Assembly: GCF_021155765.1 (NCBI RefSeq)
Contig: NC_060106.1
Coordinates: 18,502,031 to 18,566,030 of the forward strand
Source of the DNA: Diprion similis
Lineage: Eukaryota; Arthropoda; Insecta; Hymenoptera; Diprionidae
Length of the DNA: 64,000 nt
Direction: 5' to 3'
Both the position numbers and the translations under genes were made by a program. Shown one piece after another: positions 49,682-60,256 of this stretch (its first letter is position 1; each line of letters opens with the position of its first letter). Under the pieces are notes generated by a model, which saw only the letters and a list, made by a program, of their open reading frames with translations, searched no databases and was not told the origin of the DNA.

Positions 49682-52490
49682 ATGGAGAGGGTGCAGCAGA
49701 GGTCACAAATCGCCCCTAATTCTCTCCGGGGTGAAATGAACAGTCGTCTGAGCCTTCAGCTGAATCAAGGTGCTTTTTACGGTGGAAGAAAGCGCGAGAA
49801 TTTCAGCGACAGGTCACCGACGACGGGGGAATCGACAGAAGTCGAAGACGACGAGCCCGAGGACGATTACACCGAGGAACAATTGAACAACTCTTGTAAG
49901 AACCTAGGGCCGACTCAAAGACCCATGATATGCGGCGTTTGCCACTTGGCACCCGGCGTTGCTGGTGTTGCCGGCGTTTCGACAAACCCGGGACCAATGC
50001 TCACGTGCACCCAAGGCCATCTTCTTTGTCAGCAGTGTCTTCACCGTTACACAGTTTGTTCAGGTTCGTGTAAATAATTTAGCTATAGTATCGCATTTCT
50101 TCAGCTTCTATATATTTAACAACAAGTATTCGTAGTGATAAATTATCTGACCGAAGAGAACGGTTTTTCTTCTCATGTCCGGCTGTAGCATTCTCTTGAG
50201 CTTTCTATTATTATACATATAGTCCAGTAGGAATGTATACTTGACGATGCAATTTTAATTTTCGACGGGGCGGCGGCGGGGGGCGTTGGTAGTGAAAATC
50301 CAAAAATTAAACCAGATTTTGCGGCAGTTTCGGCCGCCATCTTGAATTGATGAGGGAATTCTTTTTTATCAAATAACTCAGCCATTCTCAACTTTTGACT
50401 AGAAATGGTCGAAACTAAACTTGTAGGAGATGTAATATTCTACGACTTTGGTCATGAGAACTTTTTATCTACTTTATATCGATATTTTCCGACTTGAATC
50501 ACAAATTTAAGATGGCGAGCGAAGCTGCTGCAGAATCTAGTTAAAACTATGGTTTTAGACTATCAATAACCCCCACTCCAGCGATTGGAAGAAGAAAATA
50601 GTGGTATCAAAAAATCGCAAATTCAAGTAAGTGGAAAACGGAAGTGGATGGGCAACGAATTAATTTGCTATATTTTATTTCTAGACATAGGCTGTGTGGT
50701 GTGCGGAGCAGATCTTTACGCGTCGACGGCAAGCTGCTGCCGCATAACGCGTCAGCCGAACGTGCAATCATCGTCGGTTGATCCCCGAGGGGTGGTCCAG
50801 GTGATCCGGAATGCAACGCGATCGTCGACACCGGGTGATGAGGCGGAATATCAGCCGAAGAATTGGTCTCGAAATTTCAACGAGGTTGCAAGAACGGGGC
50901 CGGCAATTCCTGGAAGCAATTCGCGCTGCACAACTGGGTATAATTCCGGATGGGAGGGAGATTCCGGAGACGTGGGGCAGCCCTTGGCGAACGCCAGTTC
51001 TTCGCGACTTCACCGTCATCAACAGCGAAGTTGCTGCAGCATCGCGAGAGGCGGCGACGCTGACCTGGAACCGGAAGTCCGGAAGAGAATCGGGAACTTC
51101 CCCAGGGATGCAGGCAACGGAAACGCCGCTCTGATTCACACCGAGTGTTCCCGAAGGCCCATCAGGTGTCCCAGACTAGACTGCGCCGTCAACGTCGCCT
51201 TTTCCGCCCTTACTCATCACTTCCTCTTTGACCATCCCGAGGTTCCGATCCTCAGCGTTGAACCTGGCGCCAAAAGCACCCTCATCGTCAGCTTCGCGTC
51301 TCTCTCCTGCGACTCGAGTCGCTGTCTTGCTTTGCTTTTAGTTTCCGGTAAACTCACGTAAGTTTCTTGTCTATACTTTTCGATGGACATGGTGATCGAT
51401 TTCTGGTGATTTAAACGCTTGTAGGAGATTCAACAACCCTGCTGAAAATGATCATGTTTTAAATTATAAAACGTTATTATAACTGAAATTCAAGTCTAAT
51501 TTATTACATTATTTACCTTGTGAATTTGATAAAATATATAAAAAATAATGCGATAAATTACAAAAGCTGAAATCATCAGATATGCTAGATCAAAAATCAT
51601 ATAGTGATCTGTATAATTTTTATACCGTTTTTTATCCAATATACCTGATGATTTATGCTTTTGTAATTTATTAGGGGATTTTTTTATATATTTTATCGAA
51701 TTCGCAAGATAAATCATGTAATAAATTACATAAGAATTTCAGTCATAACGTTTAATAATCACACATGATCATTTTCACTAGGGAACCCCGAGCTCTTATG
51801 GTCATTGGCCGATATCTCTGTAATCAATGGTATCCTTTTCTTTTTCCCTTGGCAATATGATAAGAGGTGCAGCGGCCAGATTGTTCAACGGAAGTCAGAT
51901 CCAGCCTAGGTACCGCAACAGACTTCCGCTCCCGGTTTTGGCCGCGCGACTTCATTGTTCGAGTCAAAATCCTCGCGAGGACGACGGAAAGGCTCACGGC
52001 GAGGGGCAAACTCAGGGCGACATCGTAATAGCTTGGGTTGCCGGCCTGGACGTAGGGGATGCAGCGAGTGGCACTTTGCGATGCAGTATTCAAGTATTAT
52101 TATCCCAGTGAAAATCAAAAATTGCACTTTCATTTCTTCGGAAATTGTGATTTCACTTCAAATTATAAGACTTGTCACAAATACAAAATTAAAGGCTCAT
52201 CTTTCCACTGTCTTCTTCGCTGTCTGACATTTTTTCATTCGACAGGATTTTAAACTGCAAATAAATAAATAAAAGTATATATATACATATATATTTTCAA
52301 GGTAGTCGACGGGAACGACGACGGTGGACTGCGATCGTTGACGTATACGGGGCCGGTAAATTCTCTGCGAACAGCGCAACGTCCACGAGAAGTCTTCGCA
52401 ACCGGTGACTGCGTAATTTTGCACCAAGGCTTCATCAACCACATTACATCCGGCTGCACCAGCCTCAATGTAAACGTGAGCGTGCACTGA
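49682..52490 (+). CDS. RING-like zinc-finger protein with DUF4729-like C-terminus, about 476 aa
   Basis: Probably an insect-specific protein of unknown function; the Cys/His cluster suggests an E3 ligase or protein-binding RING. Exons: 49682-50063, 50685-51357, about 51865-52051 and 52302-52490. The RING-like cluster (about residues 80-140) spans intron 1: CGVC, then CTQGHLLCQQC, then C-x4-C-x2-C ending IGCVVCGAD. An acidic stretch precedes it. The C-terminal part begins RRPIRCPRLDCAVNV and continues HHFLFDHPEVP, NRLPLPVLAARL and YTGPVNSLR, as I recall for the DUF4729 family. The exon 3 start is uncertain: acceptors ending at 51864 and 51879 both keep the frame, and the choice changes length by five residues. 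The exon 1 donor (GTTCGT) is weak. Exon 2 is GC-rich with other open frames across it. Confidence 0.7.
50064..50684. other. Intron 1 of the RING/DUF4729 gene
   Basis: A 621-base intron with a GC-rich patch of GGCGGCGGGG type near 50268-50284 and a GCCGCCATCTTG YY1-like site near 50334. No coding content that fits the gene. Confidence 0.5.
51444..51776. mobile_element. Foldback MITE-like palindrome in intron 2 of the RING gene
   Basis: The element is an almost complete imperfect palindrome of about 333 bp. The left end GAAAATGATCATGT is exactly repeated in reverse complement at the right end. Matching blocks follow inward in order: AACGTTAT, CTGAAATTC, TAATTTATTACAT, GATAAAATATATAAAAAA, ATAAATTACAAAAGC and ATCATCAG. 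There is no coding sequence. It ends only six bases before an AG (CACTAG) that is not used by the model. Confidence 0.8.
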
Positions 52491-52590
52491 TCGAAAATCA
52501 AAGCACATCGGGCCCATAAAAACGACGGCTCGTTTGTATCGTCCCATATATTTGCAAAGATCATTTGATGATTATAGAAAGTATATATAA

Positions 52591-52596
52591 AATAAA
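52591..52596 (+). terminator. Poly(A) signal of the RING/DUF4729 gene
   Basis: AATAAA, immediately repeated, about 100 bases past the stop codon. It supports the last exon placed at 52302-52490. Confidence 0.55.
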
Positions 52597-53124
52597 TAAA
52601 CAAATAAATTATCACAAAACGCATTGCTATAATATTAACATTGCTATATATTTTTAACTGCTAGTGGGATAGTACGGAAATGTTTCATAACGTTACATCA
52701 TTAATATTAATAATAATATTATTATTATTACTATTATTATTAAGGTGGACGAACGTAAACGCAGAGATATTGGATTTTCGAATAATCCTCCGAATAATTA
52801 ATGATATATTATGTAATAATTTTTTTTTTTCATATTTTTCTTCTTTTGCGATACAACGGCTGTCCAAATAATCAATATATGTATAATGTGTACATGTATA
52901 TAATATATACATGCATACATATACGTATATATATACATATACATATATTTATATATATACACACTGTATATATGTGTGTATAAAAAAATAGGGTAAGAAT
53001 ACAACAGTAACGTATAATTAATTTAGTGAGGTTTATAGATTTGAGAAAACTTTTTCCCCACTAAATATAATTAATCGTTTGATATAATTATAATTAATAT
53101 TTGTTATCATTAATTAACGTTGAA
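52597..53124. other. Short convergent intergenic stretch
   Basis: 528 bases of AT-rich simple sequence, including (ATT)n near 52710-52742 and mixed TATA/TACA repeats at 52880-52980, between the 3' ends of the RING and Dlish genes. No clear Dlish poly(A) signal was found. Confidence 0.5.
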
Positions 53125-55085
53125 TTATAGGCTAGTCATTGCAGGGGGACGAGCGTATGCCTTCGGAATAAAACCATACTTGCGAGTTTTTGGCGCATAC
53201 GCCCATAGCCATCCATCCACAGTCTGATTAGCTAGGTCTGCATAAATCCAGTCAGCTCTTCTCACCGAGAGGTCATCCGGTGCTTGTGCTTTATAATCAT
53301 ATAGAACCACTAGTTCTGTACCACTCGTTTCGTCGCGAAAATCTCTAAGGTCTTTTTGCTGTAACGGTTCGCTACCCGTTACATTTGCGTTACCTGTTCC
53401 TGCTTTGAGTTTTGATGAAAAAAAATTGACAATTAAGTTCAATAATAAACTCTGGAATAAAATTAGCAGTGACATTGTTTTAAAAAATAATAAAGTAAAG
53501 ACGAACCTAAACTGTGAGGATCTGTCGAGGTGTTGGAATGGAGAATATGTCCAGGGTAGACAAAACCAGACGGTACAAAGCCTTCGTTGCCATCACAATG
53601 TCGAAGTACCCAAAACCAGTCTGGATCATCACGGTTGAGAACGGTGACAAACTCACCTCGTTCCACACTCACATCATTTTCATCACGTGCCACAAATGTG
53701 TACAGTACTATATATCTTCCTGCCGATGGATCCTAAGTTTAATATATACACATACATTTATATGACATCACGAGTTCACACAGATAAGGACACACTAAAA
53801 CCTGTCGATGAATTCCTCAAAATAAAATTATTAGAGAATTATTCTTTTCAATTCTCAAGCGATACTTGGTCAAGAATCACACTGTACGAGCCCTGATGTA
53901 AAAATATCGAAGCTTCTTGGAAAAGCCTCGACGACTCTTCATTCAAGAGATTCATCATGCAGGTGCAGTAGAGACATTATATAAAAATTAGCATTTCAAT
54001 ATTTTACTGTACCTTGAAGAACGGGTGCACATCCGGCTGCGAAGATGTACTCTGCAGAGAGTTTTGGGATTGAGCAACATTGGATCTATTTATAGTAGCA
54101 TCCTTTGTGGTAATATTATGCCGAACATAGCTTTCGCAGTCAGAAGCAGATCCAGTATCTGTTTGCTGCATATCCTGCAGAGTTTGAGATCGAGAAACGT
54201 TCGCTGGATCAATATCGTTTTCGTTGGAACGAGGAAGTTTTTTCTTGACATTATTCAAGGTTGCAAGTGTCGACTCGGCCAGCTGTGACGTGTAAGGAGC
54301 GCAGTAAGAGTGCGGCACAAATCCCTCCATTCGAGTATCTGCCGCAATGACATAGACCCAGTCGTTTTCTCTGTACAAAATATTCACCACCTATAACATA
54401 TTGCAAATGTTACTTATGATTTTACGAAGCAAAAGATTGGCGCAAGTGTGTGACAATATCTATTTCTGGTATTCCATATTAACTTAAAGTTCAGTGAACA
54501 ATACTTGTCTCGCCTAAACATACCTTAAGCGTGGAGTCATTTTATGTCAAGAAAATGATGGCTCTGAATTAAAAAATTTTAACAGACAATCGCTAACCTG
54601 ACCCCGCTTGACTTGAAGCTCGTCGTCAACGCAGGGTGTGAAATCATGAACGATGACCATCTTGCTATCCGGCGAAAGTCCGTTCTCCTTTTCGATTCCA
54701 ACTCTGACTAGCGTCTCGATACTTGCACTCCCCGTTATTCTTCCTGGAGGCAGAGGGACTCTGGTCCCAAGTCCAACCCCCCCGGCTCCTCCACCGCCTC
54801 CATCTTTCTCTAAACTGAAGTTATGAGTCCCAGCTGAAAGACGGTAAAAATTAAAACCAGTGTCAGTGGGTGAGAATTTAGGGATTCAATTTTTCCGTGC
54901 AAGTAGATTTTACATCGACGTGAAAAGAAGAAATGAACTGTTTGTAAAGAGAAAAAAGCAGAGTGCCAAAGTTGCCAGTTTGCAGTATTGTTCCAAAGAT
55001 ATTTCTGGTCTCTTTCGACTCTGGTGAATTACGTACGTTTCTTTTTTTTCCCACGGCGTATACGGACTGGGCACAAAAAAGCCAT
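53125..55085 (-). CDS. Dlish: Dlish (Dachs ligand with SH3s), 387 aa
   Basis: Dlish (Vamana) binds the Fat intracellular domain and the myosin Dachs and places Dachs at the cell cortex, so it affects Hippo growth control and planar polarity. Five exons: 55085-55037, 54833-54598, 54390-54013, 53732-53507 and 53399-53125. The N-terminus MAFLCPVRIRRGKKKK is what I recall for the family and fixes the start. SH3-1 (about residues 75-127: VIVHDFTPCVDDELQVKRGQ, then GFVPHSYC) is split by intron 2. SH3-2 lies at about 226-283 (IVLYTFVARDENDVSVERGE, then GFVPSGFV). SH3-3 lies at about 315-375 (LVVLYDYKAQAPDDLSVRRA, then GFIPKAYA). A Ser/Asn-rich linker separates SH3-1 and SH3-2. Transcription converges on the RING gene. 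Confidence 0.93.
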
Positions 55086-55604
55086 CCTTCAGTGGGCCCA
55101 GGTTCCTCTTCACATTTTCATTAATTACTGGGTCTGTTCGAGATCATTTTGAAGAAAGATCGGATCGAGAAGTTCCCTTGATATTCCGGAGGCCAGTTTC
55201 GCCCCCGAGTTCCTGATCCTGAGAAATACTGAACCAGCTGTACTTATTTCGGAACTGGATCAGGAAGAGAGAAGTCACTCCGGAATCGTACCGCGGAGGA
55301 TGAATTTCAGACGCGATAGAGTTCACGCACCTGCTGTGCATTAAATCCTAATGGGAAGTTGGCTCAACGGACGCAAGAGTCGGTCCCAAAATCAATTCCG
55401 GAGTGGGGATGAGGGCCCTTCTACAGTGGCGATCCCTCGGGCCCCTTGTTCTCAGGATCAGCCGGGCCGACCGAATCGCAACCGGTAAGAACTGTCGCGA
55501 TTCGTCGATAAAGCAGGAACCTGCAAGGCGCGACGTAGCACACGCGCCTTCGTCATTTCAGGAGGGTACAAAGGATTAATCTCACTCGTGAAATCTGGGG
55601 TATA

Positions 55605-55820
55605 CTTTTCCAGAAATCTTCTGAAATCTTTGAAATGTCATGAAACTTTGTAAGATCTCCTGAGATCTTATGAAATCCCTTGAAATCTTTTGAAATGTCG
55701 GAAATTTTCCGTTCGAAGAATCCTTCGAAATCTCACGAAGTCTCCTGTAATCTTTTGAAATCCTCTGAAATCATCGGAAATCTTTGAAAATCTGTAGAAA
55801 TTCTTTGAAATCCCTAAAAT
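55605..55820. repeat. Degenerate short tandem repeat, unit near TGAAATCTT
   Basis: About fifteen loosely spaced copies of the core GAAATC(T/C) occur at roughly 10-15-base intervals, with variants GAAATGTC, GAGATCTT and GAAATCCC. The copies are too divergent for a fresh microsatellite, so this looks like an old minisatellite upstream of Dlish. Confidence 0.7.
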
Positions 55821-58180
55821 CTTGAAACCAGATGTACATCAAATCGATGAGTTATGTATTAACCCTGTGAACTATGACCCAGGGGCTAATACGGGTAATT
55901 GCTTGGTCGGAAAGGAGCAGCGATTCCAGATTTTGTTGGCAATTAGAGTTGGAAATGATGTAATTCGAAAATTTCGTGGTGATATATTCGACACCTCGTA
56001 ACGACCGTTTCCAAGTACCGGCTAATTGGACTTTATATTCATTCATAGCTGCGGCATCGTTTCGAGAGTATTAAGTTCATTGGGAGGATGAGTAAGACTC
56101 GGAGAACGCATAGATTTTCTGGCCGAGGTTCAAAATTCTATCCCACACACGTGAATACAACATGTACGAATTTTCTATGCGATGTGGAGGTGTGCATATT
56201 ATACTTTTGCTTTGGGAATTCCGAACACATGATTTAACCGATTAAAATGATATTTCCAAGGAAATATGGATTCGACGATATATTCTTGGAAAGTTTTTCA
56301 AGATTCTGTTATTTCCGGTTTTGAAATAAGATCTGTAGAAAACTGTTAAAAAATGTACAACATCTATCATTTTTCGTTTCTTGATGCTACTTTTGACCGT
56401 CAGTCGGAAGCTTCATCATTTAAAAAAAATGCAGTAGTTATTTCACGAGTAGCGAGATAATCTTTCCAAGTTGAAAAATTCAAAGATTTCAACAATCTTA
56501 GCCGATCCGAAGGCGAAACGTTGAAAATATCGTAAAATTTGAATTGAATCAATTGTGTGGCAGAAACAGCTAACTTGACGTAATTAAATGATTGATTTCC
56601 AGTAAATTAATTTTCTTGCACGTGGCCTAGAATCTTCATATTTGCATCATTCAATAATATAATAAATCACATAATTACAACAAAGACGTGCAACGTGGTC
56701 TACTTTTTTCCGTTGGCCGTGGCCTGTAAGAAGATAACGTAATTTTTCAATACGCAAAACTGTCAACGCGAAACTTTACTCGTCGAATGAAATAATCGCT
56801 AATTTCCATATATTATTAATAGACATTAATGAACCAATAAACTTTGTAAATCAAACATCACAAATATCGTATTTATTTGTAATACATTCTTATTCGGGTT
56901 TAAAATACATTTCAAGCCATAACAGCCGCATCGAAAGCTACAGATGTGAAACAAAAATTGAGAGAAGAACTGTAACGTTTCAACTAATATCATCTGTTTA
57001 ACATCATTGTGTACGTATGTATAATATGTATATATACACGTACATATACAATCCGTATTCTATGAATAAACCGAACTTATATACAATTATTTTATGAAAT
57101 AATGTACGTGAAATTGACTGAATTAGGGGTTGTTATTTCAGAATTCGCTCTGCTGCAGCCGCGTGAGAATATTCAAGAAATTTGAAAATCGAAAATAAAT
57201 CGTATCTGAGTTGCCTGAAATATTTCGAAACAGGGAAAGTATTATAAATCGTTGATAAACGTTCCTGTTCGTCACGTTTTACTAATTTAATTTCTTTCAT
57301 GTGAACCAAAAAAAAGATTTTTCTCACTAAATACAGAAACTTGAATATACTAAATACCGACGTATCTATAATTTATCACGAAAACTTTCCGCTAATGGAG
57401 AAAAAATATCACAGGCTTCGTAAGAAATGATTATTGAACCTAGTATACTCTTCTGGAAAGGATTTTTTGGTTTTGTTTTTTAACATCAAGCAGGCAAAGA
57501 AAACAAAAAAAAAAAAAACCACAAACAAATGCTGGTCAGAGCCGATTCTGAAATTAGGTTCATTAATAATTATATAAATATAAATTGTTACGCTATACAT
57601 AATATACTTGTATTTGAAAAATGGTTTTATTTCGCGAATGACTTATGTGATTGCCCCGTAATAATATTATATTCACTATACTCGAATATATAGTGGTTTT
57701 TATTCATGAAATCGATGTCATTTAAACATGTAATTTGTACGTAATCATTTTTTTTATATACTCCGTACGACTCCTTGGTCGGTTTCGATATTGGATAGAA
57801 TAATTCGATTGAAAGCATTATAGATCTCCTGCGACTCTGTTCGAACTGGTATGAGTGTATAGTACACGTAACTATATGTATGTATATCTGCTATGCTTCA
57901 AATGCATCCTAAGCTGAGTAGTAGATAAGGTATACACATTATTAGTATATGTACTATTGTAATTCATATATACATATAATATATGTATGTATATATATAT
58001 ATGTATACTAGAAGTAAATATAATAACTGAGTGTGTATGAAAAACGTAGATTATTACATTCTTTAGTTTAGGTGGGACTCTTACATCATAACATTATCAT
58101 GTAGCGTACTTAGAACAGAGTAATGATTGTATGTAGGTACCTATAGTATATTACATATGGATATAATATATAATATACCT

Positions 58181-58208
58181 GTATGTATGTATGTATGTAT
58201 GTATGTAT
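58181..58208. repeat. (GTAT)n microsatellite
   Basis: Seven tetranucleotide units between the Dlish and Snoo genes. Confidence 0.9.
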
Positions 58209-59024
58209 TTATTATTATTATCATGTCCCGTGCTTGCAGGATAGCTTTGAAAAAATCTCGGTCAAGTTTTATTGCAAATGAATAATAATAATAATAACAA
58301 TCACCGTCATTATTATCATTACTTATGTATGTATACTACTTTAATTCAAGGGTGGAATTTATCCTGCAATTTTTATCATTATTAACATTATTATTATTAT
58401 TATTATTATTATCATTATTTATAACAACATTCTCAATAGGCTCTACGGTGTACAGAGTCGGAGAAAATGATCGTAACGCGCGTTTATCATATGCAGATAT
58501 ATTTATGTATACTCTTTTCTGAAACGTCGCGTGAAGGTACGGTATTGGTTATTTTTTTTTTGCTTTTTTTTCTTCGTTTTTTGCGTTTTTTCAATACAGT
58601 TTTTGAACATCTTCTAATGACTATTTTCACGGTATTTTATTGTGGTATATTTCGGATGCAAACGAACGAAGGCGAGTTCTTCAAAGCAGTCCATACGCGA
58701 TTTATTACATGTATTGTATATAAATGTGTGTATGTACCTCGAGTACAAACGAGCATTCAGTTAATTGTCAGTTTTTTTTCCCCTTCTTCACACATATACA
58801 TAATTAAAATATTATGTATACGATTCACGAACTGTATAATAGTTTTATTACTATAATATTTATATTATTTTCTATATAATAGAATATGGTACGGGTTTTG
58901 ACTTGACAAAGAGAACTAATCGTTTTTTTTCGATTTCTTGTTATTTTTTTAATGTAAAAATCCGCTTCTGATTCAGAACATGTGCATACGTATATGTATG
59001 TATGAATGAAAGCATGTATGGATG

Positions 59025-59045
59025 TGCGTGTGTGTGTGTGTGTGT
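59025..59045. repeat. (GT)n microsatellite
   Basis: A GT run in the stretch downstream of Snoo. Confidence 0.85.
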
Positions 59046-60152
59046 AATTTTTTTCGTGGGATCATAATGCGTTTTCTGCACATTAAATGACTGATGAACA
59101 ACAATGTCTAAAGTCCGCCGTGGGTTCGACAATATACTGTACGCATTTATAATGTATAATCAAGACTAAATATTAAACGAGACTATTATCGTAAAATAAT
59201 TAATATAGTATCTAATGAAGACAATGCGGAACCGAACGTGTACTTAATAAATGTGGTTAATTTTTTTTTTCTTTTTTTAGTATTGCAACGAGCCGCGTTC
59301 GCTCTCGAAACGTAGGCTAACGTAACAACATAGCACCTAGGGTTTTTTGTACTTTCATAATTAATTCGCGTAATATTAATTAAATAAAATAATTAACGCA
59401 TAATTATACCATGTATATATGCATGTGTGTTTGTGTGTACGGATATATGTGATAAGAGAATTTATTTACATTCCGCGATATTATGATTCTATATATATAT
59501 ATATATATGTGTGTTTGTGTGTATATATATAATCATAATACATGTATAGTTACCAGAAAGAGGAAGAGGAAGTGGAGGAGGATGGGAAAAGAGAGATTTT
59601 TAACGGAAAGCAGCCTATTTCTTTGTTCTACCTATTACAATAAAACATTGAGTGTATGACCAAATAGAAAATCATTTTGGGCAAATGATGTATATTTAAT
59701 ATACTCAAATGCTCGTAATTCTTCATGTCTCATGTCCTTAAGATTACAATTAAATAAATCGTTAAACGTAATTGTTATTGGCATGATAAGTTTTCATTTT
59801 TTTTTTTTTTTCTTCTTTTTCACTTTTCTTTTTAAACCTAATTACTTTCTTCCGTATAATACAATATCTACAAACCGGTTATAAATTAATGAAACCGTTC
59901 ATAAAGTTTATACCTATAATATTAGAACTTCTAATCAATAGAAATAACGTTAAAGGCTCTTTATATATCACATAACCCAGAACAGTTTTCATTCTTTTTT
60001 TTCATCAATTGTTTTCCTAAAATGTTTGTTTTTTTTCATCCTGTATATTACAGAAGTTAGAATAATCATCAGATTGTTATTAATTTGAACAATAAATTTC
60101 AGTGCGCGTTTGTTTTGCCAAAAATACAAACGGCGCAATGTTTGGTGAGCAG

Positions 60153-60180
60153 TTTTTTTTTTTTTTTTTTTTTTTTTTTT
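60153..60180. repeat. Poly-T run, 28 bases
   Basis: A homopolymer 77 bases beyond the Snoo stop codon, reading poly-A in the Snoo transcript strand. It may sit within the 3' UTR. Confidence 0.9.
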
Positions 60181-60256
60181 GTTTTTGTTTTTCCTTTCCT
60201 ATCTCCAATTATCTATTTCCTTCTCTAATCTCGATATGAACTAATGAAAAACAAAT

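Larger units (their letters stand above)
55086..60256. other. Region between Dlish and Snoo, 5.2 kb
   Basis: The left part (55.1-55.6 kb) is comparatively GC-rich and is the likely Dlish promoter. A degenerate TGAAATCTT-type repeat follows (about 55605-55820). The rest is AT-rich with many microsatellites: (GTAT)n at 58181-58208, ATT-type near 58390, (GT)n at 59025-59045, (AT)n near 59492 and a 28-base T run at 60153-60180. The right part is presumably the Snoo 3' UTR. No gene is supported. Confidence 0.5.

Noticed and set aside
55138-55156. GAGATCATTTTGAAG resembles the mature microRNA bantam
   Set aside because: The match breaks after 14-15 bases, and the flanks do not form the expected hairpin; taken as chance.
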